Origin: Ceriagrion tenellum
Taxonomy: Eukaryota; Arthropoda; Insecta; Odonata; Coenagrionidae
NCBI GenBank assembly: GCA_963169105.1
Contig: OY720633.1
Coordinates: 34,488,795-34,552,794, forward strand
Direction: 5' to 3'
Length of the DNA stretch: 64,000 nucleotides
Shown: positions 24,201-34,121 of the stretch, piece by piece
Numbering within the stretch: position 1 is the first letter of the stretch
Layout: every line of letters begins with the position of its first letter
Made by a program: the position numbers and the translations under genes
The notes under the pieces: generated by a model
What the model saw: the letters and a program-made list of their open reading frames with translations, nothing else
Databases searched by the model: none
What the model was told of the DNA's origin: nothing

Positions 24201-27200
24201 CAAAAATGCTCCCGCAGAAGTCTACGTTGCCTTCTATCAGGACTCAATATTGCAACTTATAGCAAATTTTTCTGGGCAAGTGCCTACAATAATGATAGAT
24301 GTCTCCTTTGAGCTTTGCAATTTGTCATTAATGGAATATTTTCCTGCTATTTCAGCAGTGGAAAAATGTAAATTCAATAAAAATGAGCTGTTCTTCCAGA
24401 CATTTAGGATGGATATTTGTAAAAATTGTTATAATCACAAGGTAGCGGCCATCAAATTTCGCTATACCTATAATCGTGGTTCACACTAGCTTGGCAGCAA
24501 ATCTACCAATTTTTTTTTCTTCTGCATAGTTCGTAAGCCCCCATCAGTTTCTTCGCACCACTACTGGATCAACGGCAATGACAAAAATGTTGCGTTGGGA
24601 AAATCCACCCAGAGCTTAACAGGCCATATGCACCTCTTCAGTTGAGGGGAGCATTTCCTGGAAATGCATGGTAGTTCAACTTGGATTGAGATTGGACTAG
24701 CTCTATGTTAACTCATTGATTGCGTGTATTAAAATGGCTATCAGCAAAGTGCGGGATGTTCAAATATCAAAGATATACCTATACGTGAAGGATGAAGAAA
24801 AATCACAGTTTGACTTTTACAACAAAGATGATTTTTCCAGATTTATTTCCATTTTCCCTGACATTCCATGACTTTCCAGACAATAAAATTCCATTTCCCT
24901 GACTTTCCAGGTTTTCCAAAAGTGTGGCCTCCCTGGTAACATGTCATTGAAACTTGAACAATCATTTTGACTTCTCCTAGAATAACTTGATGCCATTAGC
25001 AATGCCCATGGTAAACGTTTTCACCAGGATATTTCACGGATGGAAATGCAGGATCAAGGGAAATGGAGTGCTGCAATGCTGTCTGCCACCTGCAGGACCT
25101 CACAAAGAGACTTGTAATTAACATCTCCCCTTGCAGATAAATCTAGATAGAAATGAATAACAAAAATAGGGAGTTCACCATCTCATTATCAGCAGACAGC
25201 GGATGGGAAATGTTCCTCTGCACTTCTTGTGATACACGTCATGTGCTTACTATAAAAAGTATTTTATAGCCAAAGCTTTGTACTCAGAGGTAGTGAACTT
25301 AAATTTTATGAAACAATCGGCTTTTTAAATTGTTCTACCCCAGGCCTCCGAAACTGAACCTGTGGGTAGAGTCAATTGGATCAGCTTTCAAAGCTCAAAT
25401 AATGGACATATTGATTTTTCATTTATTGATCTATGACACAATTAGGATGGGATCAGGGCATTTATTTCACTAACAACAGATATAAATTGGATAAACCAGG
25501 ACTTTTTGGGTTCTCCAGGATGTGTCAAGAAAACTGAGGCTAATGGGTGAAAAACACATATTTCAGACAGCATAAGAAGTCCTAATGCAATCAGGTGTTT
25601 TCCTTCATGAGACAGTAAAAAGTTTCATTTTGTAATCCAACCTCCTCTACATAGGTGTTTATATAAAAAAATCTATATTCAATTATACATTTTCCCTTTA
25701 CTCAAGAATCCAACAGGAGCCCTAGGTTTTCCCTCGATTTCATTTTATTGAGAAGAAATAAAGCCATGTGAACACAAGTAATAGATCAATATTTACTAAC
25801 GTATTTCTGTATCCTTATTTATTGTTTAATGAGGCACTATAAACCCTTTCCATGTATATATCTGGGTTATATTGCAGGCTTTTGTTGTTTCTAAGGCAAA
25901 AATCCTACTTTTTTTTAAATGGACATGTCCATAATGAACTCATGGCTTTGGAGATGCAACCATGGGTTATAGCACCAGAATTTAGTAGAAAATTGTGTAA
26001 CAAAGTTTCAAATTGTGACTCCAGTCAATGTTGGTCTAAAGGCCATATTTTGAATGTCATGCCTTTTTGTGAAAAGGTAAGTAACTATGTTCTCCTTCAA
26101 CTTATATAGTAAACATCTATTCCTGTGCATTAACACATGTAAATATTACCAATTTTTTAAAACTATTTTATTTTAATTTTTTTATATAAAAACTTCATAA
26201 CTCTTAAATCAATCCTCACGAGGAATCAGGATATATTTTGCTGGACATTCACGATGCAGGATTCTTCTTAAAATGCTTTAACTTACAGCAACCACAACTT
26301 ATAACTAACAGATAAGCCACATCACAATGAAGCAACAAAAATGGCTATGTAAAAATATGAAGTGTGTTAAAAGCGATAAAGGTTATAGGCACCAAATCTG
26401 ATATCCAAATCCAAAAATAAGATATTTCATGAGGCATTCTGTGTTAGGGGTATAGTTTTCTGCAGCACAAAATTTCATTTTACAAAAACAAAAAATTATA
26501 TCTTCGGGACATTGGTTTAACATGAAAAAACAGCAGACATGTAGTATACATGTTGCATCTGCAGGATACATGTTGGTTTTGAAAATACGTTGAGTGACTA
26601 TAAGGGCAGTGATGAGTATGCACCTCAGGGCAAATTTTAAATTAAACTTTACTCCAATAATAACTATAAAATCTATGCTTATATGTTTATCTATCATATA
26701 ATGAATGTTGAAACAAATAACCACACACAAGCAGTGCAATCACATCTAGATGATAAATTTCGAGGTGAGATTTTGAAGGATTATGCGACTAATAATGATG
26801 AGTTCATGTTGCTGTGGTGTATTATTCACCATTCTAGCGTGGGCTTGAATATTTTATGGGAGGATTCAAACACTTCTTGAATACATGGGTTCGATAAGAT
26901 TTGGTCAAATCCTCTCATCCTGACCTCATTACTGATGAATATCCATCAATATATTACCTTTTGGGATAGGCAAAGTGAAAATTTGAAAATATTAGCATTA
27001 AACAATATAAAATATAAGTTGAATAATCATAAAACTAAGAAAAATACAAAATAGGTGCAAAGCATTTGCATGTAAATGAATACAACTAACCATTCACTGA
27101 ACACATGATTAGTGAACACTGCTATTTTGGAAAACTGAGATCAAGTAAAAAGCTCACATTTCCCTACATCGTACACAACCTGAAGTTTCGGACATAAAAT

Positions 27201-29996
27201 ATTATTTCACTAAATGCGATCTTCCGGTAAATCAAATTTTACAATAAAGTGACCCTCCATTTATTAAGATGCCTTCAAATTACAACCTGAATTAAGTATA
27301 TCAAAGCCACAGTAATAACACTTAATTGGCAACATCCCCAGAAATATATAATACTCAAGGGAACAAAGAATGCCTAGGTTGAGCCATTGCCAACAGCCAA
27401 AGGACTTTTAAGTCAAACTAAAGGCAAGAAATATCAGAATGGGAACAATGACAATAATATATTCCATTGATTAAAGCCACTTTAGTTTGCAAAGCCGATT
27501 AAATAAAAAATAAGATATAACAATAGAGTTTATTTAGCAATTTAAGAGAAGGATAATTAGTTTCTATATTTTTTTTACTTTTGATAGTTGTGTTGGTACT
27601 TATTCATATGTGATATATGTATGATATTGATTCATTTTGGTTACCATAAATCACAATCTCAGGGAAATATAAGGATATTCTAACATTCAAGGTTTCCAAC
27701 GTCATTAAATCAACTCTTTTAGAGCAGATGACTCACAACATGAGACAAGAATACAATGGTAAAGAGGCCCCTTGAAAAGTTACAGCCATTAAGGAGAGCT
27801 TTTTTTCACCTCTCCATCATCAGTTTGGATTGAGCAAAAAACTAGCTGATCTGATGCAGGAAATGTCCTATTTCAAGGGAAAATAAGTGAAAGTGTAGCC
27901 ACATCCTTGACCCAAATTGGTCAGCAAGAACAAGATAGCTTGGAAACCACTAAGAAACCTGAATCCATAGTGGCTTATAAAATAAGAAGTGGAAATAAAA
28001 AGGGTGGCAAGTACAGTTGTCACCACAGTACTTCAAGACCTAAGAGTCCATCACAGAATTTCCAGGGGAGATACTGATTACTATTCAGGATGTGCCTTCC
28101 AAAGACTCTAGCCTTCTGATTGACTGATATCCTCCCCTACATCGCTGACTTATCACTTTCGATCTTCCCACTGCGGCAAAATATGCAAAACGATCACATG
28201 AAATTAGAATTAAAAATTATCATTTCTATAATTTTGAACTGTTTTATAACAATTCCTTGATTCTGGTGTTTTCTTCACAGTAAAAACAGTGAAAGAAAAG
28301 TGTACATTTATAAGGAAGGTAAAAACTCTGCTGTAATTAATGAAAAAGAATACAGGATTCAACTTCAAGTGCTAATAAAATTAACAAATAGTTTATAAAA
28401 ATGTTAAGTCATACTGATTGCATCCTTAGGTTAATGAAGATCAAATACCCAAACATTCAGAGCTAAATTTGAATACAATTTAAGGGGAAAAGATAAGGAA
28501 AGTTAAAAAGAAGAGGATAGAGATGAGGTCTGTGATTAAACACAAACAATATTTTCTTATAAAACTCCTACTTCAAGCCTACCCTCCACTGTACCCGAGG
28601 TACATGCTACCATGCAACTACCTGTTCAATAGCAATCAAGCCCATTTATTGAAGTCACATAATACCTACAATAAAACTCCACTACAATCACAATGAACCC
28701 TGATAAAAAACATCCATGGAAATTCTGTAACCAGACAAACAGCTGCCAACATCTGCTTTTTTTCACTAGCCTAAGAAATAATTATTTAGGTTTCACTTTT
28801 CTATATTGTATTGATGTTTTTGCAATAGTTTGCCTTCACATTATGGAAAAGTAACATGTTTTTAATGGTAAGTAAGGGGACTGAATCTGTTACATATATT
28901 GATCTCTAATTTAAGCCTCCCCCCTCTCCCCAAAAATACATGCTACTACCTGTTCATTAGCAATCGAGCCCATTCATTGAAGTCATGCAATGCCTTCGCT
29001 TTTTTGACACGAATATATACACATAACAAGTTGGTGTAATCAACAATTCTACACAAAATACTCCAAAACTAGGGTAAACGATTAATTAATTGATACTGAT
29101 GGTTGGGAGAGTATGAAACACCACTAGATTCAGATGATTGCGTGCACAATGAGCATATTTATTTATTAAACAGAGTGACAGACATCTGTCAGGGTGATTA
29201 AATGCACCATGATGTCAACAAACAAAGTACGTTCCGTAAAAATAAGATATCCAAGCTGATGGTTGAAAACCAAACCTAAAGCTGATTTCGTACAAATAAA
29301 ATGAACAAGCAGTTAGGCTGCCACTTCACATCGGGAAAGGCATTTTATCAAGCATTTAGAGTTCATAGCAACATTGCCATTGCTAAATGTAAACTGTTTT
29401 GTCAAAGACACAGTAGCGGCAAGGTTTCCCTTACTTGAAACTCAACTGACATTTCTACGCATTTCTCTAGTTCACTGTAAAGAGAAAGAGGTGCAGCCAC
29501 TACTTGCGTATTTCAAATTAATGCAATAATTGAATCAGCACTTTCCATACAGAAACCTCCCTGCAAACTAACGCGTCCTAACAAATGGCGCATTAAATAC
29601 AAAGTTCTTATCGGGGAATGTTTGGCCCATGGTCACGGATTACAAAGGCACCACTTTGAGAAATAGCAATAGTGGCAAATATGAATGACACCAATTAGGC
29701 ACATACTGCGTTCCATCTTGAACAAACAGTACCAAGTGCAACATCTACACCAAATACTTACCAAGACAAGACAAGAAGAATTTCACCAAGGTAATTGCGA
29801 GAGCTGTAAACATATGTGACTGGTAAAATACCGCCTCCCCATCCTGGTTGCGTTCCTCCACGTATTCCTCGGATCCTTCGTATATGTCATATTGAGGGAC
29901 ACCAAGTCCAGTTCTCAGCAGTTCGTCTATTATGAACAGAGGAGGAACACGCAGAATTACGTCCATTAGGCCTAAAAATTTAGTTTGTATTGCCAT
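14927..29996 (-). CDS. RNF139: RNF139/TRC8 E3 ubiquitin ligase, 3 exons, 666 aa
   Basis: Model complement(join(14927..15284, 15443..16850, 29762..29996)); length is close to human RNF139 (664 aa). TRC8 is a multi-pass ER-membrane E3 ligase with a sterol-sensing-like region that acts in ER-associated degradation and lipid regulation. The N-terminus has VILRVPPLFIIDELL, matching the start of the TRC8 N-terminal domain. Residues 80-547 form many hydrophobic segments with family signatures LRTFWILRV, ILALQTGLTGLEPEKR, LLMSLSASHNPS and RLDDYVYYIRAFG. A C-terminal RING-H2 has C586, C589, C601, H603, H606, C609, C620 and C623, with WLYMQDRCPLC. The tail after it is acidic. Family known, residues seen, function inferred. 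RNF145 is the nearest alternative, but the core segments match RNF139 better. The start ATG has a good context (AAAAATGGC). Confidence 0.95.
15443..16850 (-). CDS. RNF139: RNF139 exon 2 (membrane domain)
   Basis: Acceptor TTCTCTTTCAG before 16850 and donor ATATG|GTGAGT after 15443. 1,408 bases, entered in phase 1 and left in phase 2, consistent with both neighbours. It codes almost the entire polytopic membrane part, which makes this an unusually large exon for the gene. Confidence 0.95.
17990..18490 (+). repeat. Ancient dispersed repeat, copy 1
   Basis: Collinear weak similarity to 20480-21120. Shared islands in the same order include GGATAATCCAT versus GATGAATAATCCAT, CTTTGGTTTCAG versus CCTTGGTTTCAG, AATTCATGAT, and GTCAAG-TAGCTGACA with a following CAACTTCAACC/CAGCTCCTC section. 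Old and gapped; no coding potential. Confidence 0.5.
19190..20190 (-). pseudogene. 5'-truncated LINE with RT (Jockey/CR1-like)
   Basis: The minus-strand frame 19765-20187 opens with GVPQGSIVGPILFLLYINDL, then MYADDTNYF, the RT catalytic box. This is followed by KFLGVEIDESMQWGTHI, the typical thumb-side motif of Jockey/CR1-type LINEs. After a frame break, 19407-19610 gives LQLHKHDTRKKNDFR, the end of such ORF2 proteins. The element stops near 20190, so it is 5' truncated, and ends at about 19195 in a TAAATAAATAAAT-like tail, as expected for LINE 3' ends. It sits in the same orientation as RNF139 inside its first intron. Confidence 0.8.
20480..21120 (+). repeat. Ancient dispersed repeat, copy 2
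   Basis: Second copy of the repeat described at 17990-18490, same orientation. It starts near GATGGATAATCCATTCATG and ends near the TAACCAAGGCA shared with TTACCAAGGCA of copy 1. The LINE at 19190-20190 lies between the copies. Confidence 0.5.
21434..24935 (-). mobile_element. hAT element, 3.5 kb, with TIRs and 5-bp target duplication
   Basis: The left end CAGGGTGGCCA (21434-21444) and right end TGGCCTCCCTG (24925-24935) are inverted repeats with 10 of 11 matches. Both ends are followed inward by repeated subterminal TTCCCTGACTTTTCCAG-like motifs. GTAAC occurs directly outside each end (21429-21433 and 24936-24940). In between, on the minus strand, is a broken hAT-like transposase. hAT elements usually duplicate 8 bp; a subgroup with 5-bp duplications has been described. 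The 8 bases as a whole do not match here, so 5 bp is what the sequence supports. Confidence 0.82.
21890..23730 (-). pseudogene. hAT-like transposase, broken
   Basis: Minus-strand fragments in changing frames. These are DMSGNHYVPCYAGLSN (23543-23728), then MPLGTCGLHVMNNAFKAG with KDLPVRRCDF (23201-23425), a helical part with KVLYSEVAHKLQ (22934-23116), and a 186-residue open part (22362-22922) ending SGNTCDKILKEFQSVAGKEA. A Lys/Glu-rich coiled-coil C-terminus follows at about 21890-22080. The GTCGLHV...F-D-PxRRxDF chain is a recurrent signature of a hAT-like transposase group found in many invertebrates. Several frameshifts make it inactive. Further N-terminal remnants may lie at 23940-24490. 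Confidence 0.65.
28570..28672 (+). repeat. Direct repeat pair, copy 1 (second at 28911-28993)
   Basis: Both copies share TACATGCTAC, CTACCTGTTCA, TAGCAATC and TTGAAGTCA in order, about 340 bases apart inside RNF139 intron 1. They look like a local duplication or two copies of a short dispersed repeat. No coding potential. Confidence 0.6.
28911..28993 (+). repeat. Direct repeat pair, copy 2
   Basis: See 28570-28672. This copy lacks about 10 bases (CATGCAA) that the first has after TACATGCTAC. Confidence 0.6.
29762..29996 (-). CDS. RNF139: RNF139 exon 1 (N-terminus)
   Basis: Starts at ATG 29996 in the context AAAAATGGC and ends at donor CTTG|GTAAGT in phase 1, matching exon 2. Codes residues 1-78, with the TRC8 N-terminal helix and the start of the first membrane region. 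The promoter should lie between here and 31204, but no core element was recognised. Confidence 0.9.
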
Positions 29997-31204
29997 TTTT
30001 TCTATGTACGAGATTTATTTTTAAGGGCCTAAATCAATGAACTTCAAGCAATCCTTATGCCGTGAACTGTTACGTATTTTGATACATTTTGATACCAATA
30101 AAGTTAAACAAAACACTAATGAATATTGGTTGACAAATGAACAAGCGACCGTCGCTTCTCATCTATTTTGCAGGTGACATTTTAGGAGGGAATGCAAATT
30201 GCCGATTTTATGTGAGAAATTTATACTCAGAATAAGAATACCATGAGATATTTTGAAAGGGTTAAGATGGAACAATGGAAGACTTTATTTGTTCATTGAT
30301 TATTATTCTTCAGCATTGGTGACTGGTAGATGTGAAATATTCATAATCACACGTATTGTGTGCTAACTGAGAATCGTGCTAACAAACCGGATATCGTTTT
30401 TTTATATCTACATTATGAATTTCAGCACCGTATACCCTGACTTTTTTATGGTTGACTCCACTAATGAAATATCATGTACACAAGCCCGAGCATGAATGAA
30501 CCGAACAATTCTTAAATTTAATCGGATAAACTCTCACCTTGGTTACCGGCCGCAATTCTTTCTAATCTACGCTCTAGACGATACACTTTTTTGGAACTTG
30601 GACAAAATCAAGGATGTAAATGCCATTTATATTGTTTCCTGGTTTCTATAATTTTAATTGTCAAAATGTAACAATGACTTGAGGGAGAATACCACTCCAG
30701 AAAGCTATAAGTTTAATGAAAAGAGTGAAATTCTTTATGCATAAAATAATGATTTAAGCGATTTAAGCTCATACCTATTATTTTATCCACTTTTAGCATT
30801 CTAATAATATTCCAGTAGCCTTCTTCAAGTGCAGCTGGATATGAAGAATCCTTGGATTCTATTTATCAAGCCTTTTCCTCGGGAAATGGAAGCTGCTGGG
30901 TCTGAGTTCGAAACAAACCGTTTAGTGTGGCTCAGCAGTCGACCTCCAACAGGGTTTAAAAAATCATCGAAGCACCACTTTGAAATTCATAGGCTTAATA
31001 GAATAAGACACTTACTGCAAGAGAAAGCAATGTAATGACTATGTTATGAATCTGGAATGATATAATAATATTTAAACTCATTAAAAAAACACTCATAGAA
31101 CTTTTTTTTGGAATTTTATATTGCCAAGTTGTTACTATTGGATAACATTTTCGAATGGAATTTCATATATAGCACTGCAAGGCCGAAGATCGCCAGGAAC
31201 AAGA

Positions 31205-32425
31205 TTAAAATTGAACTAATCTATAGAGCTCAGTCGAATAAGTCCAAGGATCTGTATCCATATCTATTAAGTCCTCCGTATCTCTAGGACAAGGATCTGA
31301 GTAAGGCTGTCTAGCCCACTCATGCAGCGGATTCAGCTCTTCTTCCAACTCATCTGAATACATATATTCTGGCATTTCTTCGGCGTCTAAATCTAGACCG
31401 TCGTCTAAATTACCTCCACACTCCTCCATGCGTCTCATTAAAAGCTGAGTGTACGGATTTACTGTTCTTTGACTGGATGAGGAAGATTGACTAGGCGGTG
31501 AATTTTGCAAATAACTACGCCTTACACCTTGTACGACCCGAAGAGCATTGTTTAATTCTTCTCGCTCTTGATTTTCTTGAGCGGCAAGATCAATGTCATC
31601 AACCGAGAGGTCCACTAAGCGCACGGGTGACGAATCAACAGGAGGTGCAGAATACGAATAGGCCTCAGAGAAGTTCATTTGTGGAGGAGATACTTCACAG
31701 GTGTCCTCGTCTATACGAAGACGGCGACAAGCTGCCGGAGTTCCGATGGATGTCCGTTTTAGCATAGGCGTTTCAGACACGAAGGTCGTATTGGGTGAGG
31801 AAGCTGTGATTGGAGATTGTATTGGATACGAGCGAGCTGGAGATGGGTGAGCATATGATCCTCGATACGATGCGGGCGTAGCTGAAATACGAACTGGAGT
31901 TTGGTAAGCTGATGATGTGCGAGTCTGTGGAGTGCACATGGTCGTAGCCGTAGGTAGCGCAGATACAGCTGGGTTTGTTACATTTTTATAGGTGGATGCT
32001 TGAGGTCTTGTGAACCTAGTTCCAGGAGCCGGAGGTCGACAAGTGGGTTGTGAAGGGGGCAGTGGACAACGGCTTCCCCTCTCTCTAACCACTGAAGGTG
32101 CGATCTGTGCTGCCTTTCCTCCTTGTGGAGGACGCAATCCACGTTGCGCAGTCGAAGATGATAATCCCGCTTGTGGAGGACGTAATCCACGTTGCGCAGT
32201 CGAAGAAGGTATTCCTGACCTAGGGATATCAGAGGAAGCACAACCCGTTGGGTTGGGAGTGCGAGCGGGTATTCCGGATCTTGGAACCGGTAATCCAGAT
32301 CTTGCAGAGGGGATGCCCGATCTTATTTGTGGCTGTCGTAGCCCAGGACCTCTAGAAGCGGTGGATGGCTGACAAATTCTGGTTGGCTCATTTGGAGGAA
32401 CTTTTAAATTTCTGCGATATGCCAT
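31205..32425 (-). CDS. Intronless 406-aa SxIP-rich protein, probable EB1-binding +TIP
   Basis: Single open frame with a good start context (ACCAAAATGG). The first 110 residues are basic and Ser/Pro/Gly-rich and carry five copies of S-x-I/L-P (SGIP at 36-39, SGLP at 43-46, SGIP at 50-53, SDIP at 65-68, SGIP at 70-73), mostly flanked by Arg. SxIP in a basic Ser/Pro-rich stretch is the known docking motif for EB1-family microtubule plus-end proteins. A 12-residue unit (SSTAQRGLRPPQ) is repeated at 74-85 and 90-101. Residues 270-300 form a predicted helix rich in Glu/Asn, and the C-terminal 80 residues are acidic. No enzymatic domain is visible. SLAIN-family proteins share the motif style, but their conserved blocks were not found. 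It is not repeat-like: a real gene is likely, its function inferred. Confidence 0.75.
   Translation of the reverse strand: MAYRRNLKVPPNEPTRICQPSTASRGPGLRQPQIRSGIPSARSGLPVPRSGIPARTPNPTGCASSDIPRSGIPSSTAQRGLRPPQAGLSSSTAQRGLRPPQGGKAAQIAPSVVRERGSRCPLPPSQPTCRPPAPGTRFTRPQASTYKNVTNPAVSALPTATTMCTPQTRTSSAYQTPVRISATPASYRGSYAHPSPARSYPIQSPITASSPNTTFVSETPMLKRTSIGTPAACRRLRIDEDTCEVSPPQMNFSEAYSYSAPPVDSSPVRLVDLSVDDIDLAAQENQEREELNNALRVVQGVRRSYLQNSPPSQSSSSSQRTVNPYTQLLMRRMEECGGNLDDGLDLDAEEMPEYMYSDELEEELNPLHEWARQPYSDPCPRDTEDLIDMDTDPWTYSTELYRLVQF
32111..32215 (-). repeat. Two-copy 48-bp tandem repeat within the SxIP gene
   Basis: The section CTTGTGGAGGACG-AATCCACG followed by TTGCGCAGTCGAAGA occurs twice at a 48-base spacing on the plus strand. 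The period is a multiple of three and it codes the duplicated SSTAQRGLRPPQ unit. Confidence 0.8.
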
Positions 32426-33414
32426 TTTGGTATTTTCTGTTCATTTCATTGGCCCCATTCTGTTTTCATTATTCTCAGTTTAATTACTGAAGGCGGGAAA
32501 CCAAATACCTAAATATTTGAATTACAAAATTGATGATTCAGGTGTTGAATTCCGCTGAGTGGGTGGACACAATACTCGCAATGCACAAAAGGAACTAAAA
32601 TTATATTTTAATGTCATATAAATACTGAATTCAACTACCTAGTGAGTGTACTAAAAGAACCTTAAATCATGTGGTAAAGTCATTTTGCGGGAGATTTCGC
32701 CTTTCATGAGCCAAAAAGAGACTTCATCACCACTAGTAAACAAAAAAGCACTACAAACCCGTGTTTTTATTTATCATGAATTACATTGTTTACAAGGACG
32801 TTCGTCACATTTCTGTAGTGACGTGAATACCGTTAACGTAAACATGTGGTAAAACTTGAACTTAGAAGAACACAAGATATCATGTGAATTATTACGTTAA
32901 AATTAAAGAGCTTCACTGAGCATCAAATGTGAACACCCATTCCATTGGCTCCATCCTCCTTCAAATGTGAATATTTATTTTATCCAGCTATCCATAGTTC
33001 TTCTTGAAACCTTACGCTGAGTTCTCATGGAGTGATACATAGTTGGTTGCGCCGTGTACGAATTAGCGGGTTAGTTGGCAAGAGAAAAATAATATGAGGA
33101 AGTGAGGTCCACATCAGTATACTCTAGGTAAAATGTCACGGGCTCCACGATTTTACATCATCCGACGGACGGAGTACCGTACTTGAAGTGCGCCCAGAAT
33201 GGCCTAAGAAGTACGTTAACTTAAGATAAATTATAAGTAATCGTTTCTCAGCCTTCACTTGCAGTCGCGTTACTTTCTGGGATGGGAACAAAATTATTTT
33301 AAGTAGTCTCATTATGAAAGTCTTCTCTCCTAAGGTGTCGAATAGGTTTTTAAGTAACCAATCTCCATTTATGTCTTATTCCTCAGCAATTGAGAAGGGT
33401 GCTTTCAATTCCAA
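32426..33414. other. Region between divergent genes, no feature recognised
   Basis: Holds the 5' flank of the SxIP gene and distal 5' flank of TAB1. No coding segment, repeat or core promoter motif could be supported by reading. Confidence 0.4.
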
Positions 33415-33804
33415 ATGCCTCCAGACGATATATCAATGTATACATTTAAATGCAACGGAATTATCAACGATTATGAATATTGGTATGGGAAACGGACTCG
33501 TATACCTCGAATATCGGAAATAGAATACGACATCGGGATTCCCCTTGCAACATCAACATTAAATTTCAGACGACCAGTTGCGCAACTAAATGAAAATATT
33601 GTAGCCCAATTTAACTCTTTAATAATGCCAATCAAATGCCAGATCCAGTTATTTTGCGATCCTCACCGTAATAGTCAAGCACGATTCATTGTCCCTTGGT
33701 TCGATATCTTCAAGTTTCGCGGCTGTAAGCAGAAGCAGGATTGGCGGTTTAGAACGCGTATCCAAAACGAGCAAGTCACGCAATGTATTTCATCTGCTCA
33801 TTAA
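33415..33804 (+). CDS. Hypothetical 129-aa ORF upstream of TAB1
   Basis: ATG to stop open frame of moderately complex composition (it includes DYEYWYGKRTRIPRI and IVPWFDIFKFRGCK), directly preceded in frame by a stop at about 33390. It ends 223 bases before the TAB1 start codon, on the same strand. It might be a small independent gene, a coding 5' exon of an alternative transcript, or chance. No family was recognised and no splice link to TAB1 was found. Confidence 0.3.
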   Translation: MPPDDISMYTFKCNGIINDYEYWYGKRTRIPRISEIEYDIGIPLATSTLNFRRPVAQLNENIVAQFNSLIMPIKCQIQLFCDPHRNSQARFIVPWFDIFKFRGCKQKQDWRFRTRIQNEQVTQCISSAH

Positions 33805-34027
33805 CGGATAATGACACAAAATATAAATAATAAGGGATAAAGTCTCTTTGATTTCAGAATAACCAAATTTAACTCTGGGAACAATCACTCGCAAGGAAAA
33901 ACGTAATTTATGGATTTTTCGTTTGTATGTTGTTTACTAACATGGCATAATGCGACGATTACAATAAATATGTTCTCGGCAATGGATCAGTAATTACTTG
34001 TTCATTTAGGTTTCACTGAAGGAAGGT

Positions 34028-34121
34028 ATGCCAACTAGGGCTGAAATTCCAAGGTTAAGCCATATGACGTACCAAGAACCCAAAAGTTGGACTGACGACT
34101 TACCTGTATGCAAGCAGTCAG
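34028..34121 (+). CDS. TAB1: TAB1 exon 1
   Basis: Codes MPTRAEIPRLSHMTYQEPK and then SWTDDLPVCKQS; donor TCAG|GTAAGG, phase 1. The WTDDLP block is conserved at the start of TAB1 proteins. Whether the true start is Met1 or Met13 is not decided by the sequence. A 5' non-coding exon may exist upstream. Confidence 0.88.

Larger units (their letters stand above)
16851..29761 (-). other. RNF139 intron 1 (12.9 kb) with nested repeats
   Basis: Bounded by donor CTTG|GTAAGT at 29761 and acceptor TTTCAG at 16851. It holds an old repeat pair (about 17990-18490 and 20480-21120), a LINE (about 19190-20190), a hAT element (21434-24935) and a short direct repeat pair (28570-28672 and 28911-28993). In 16851-17989 and 24941-28569 I see no supportable gene. 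Around 18857-18960 there are fragments resembling the subterminal CCCTGA...TTCCAG motifs of the hAT element. Confidence 0.85.

Noticed and set aside
23940..24489. Plus-strand open frame of 118 residues as a gene
   Set aside because: It lies within the hAT element on the strand opposite to its transposase and shows no motif; judged a shadow frame.
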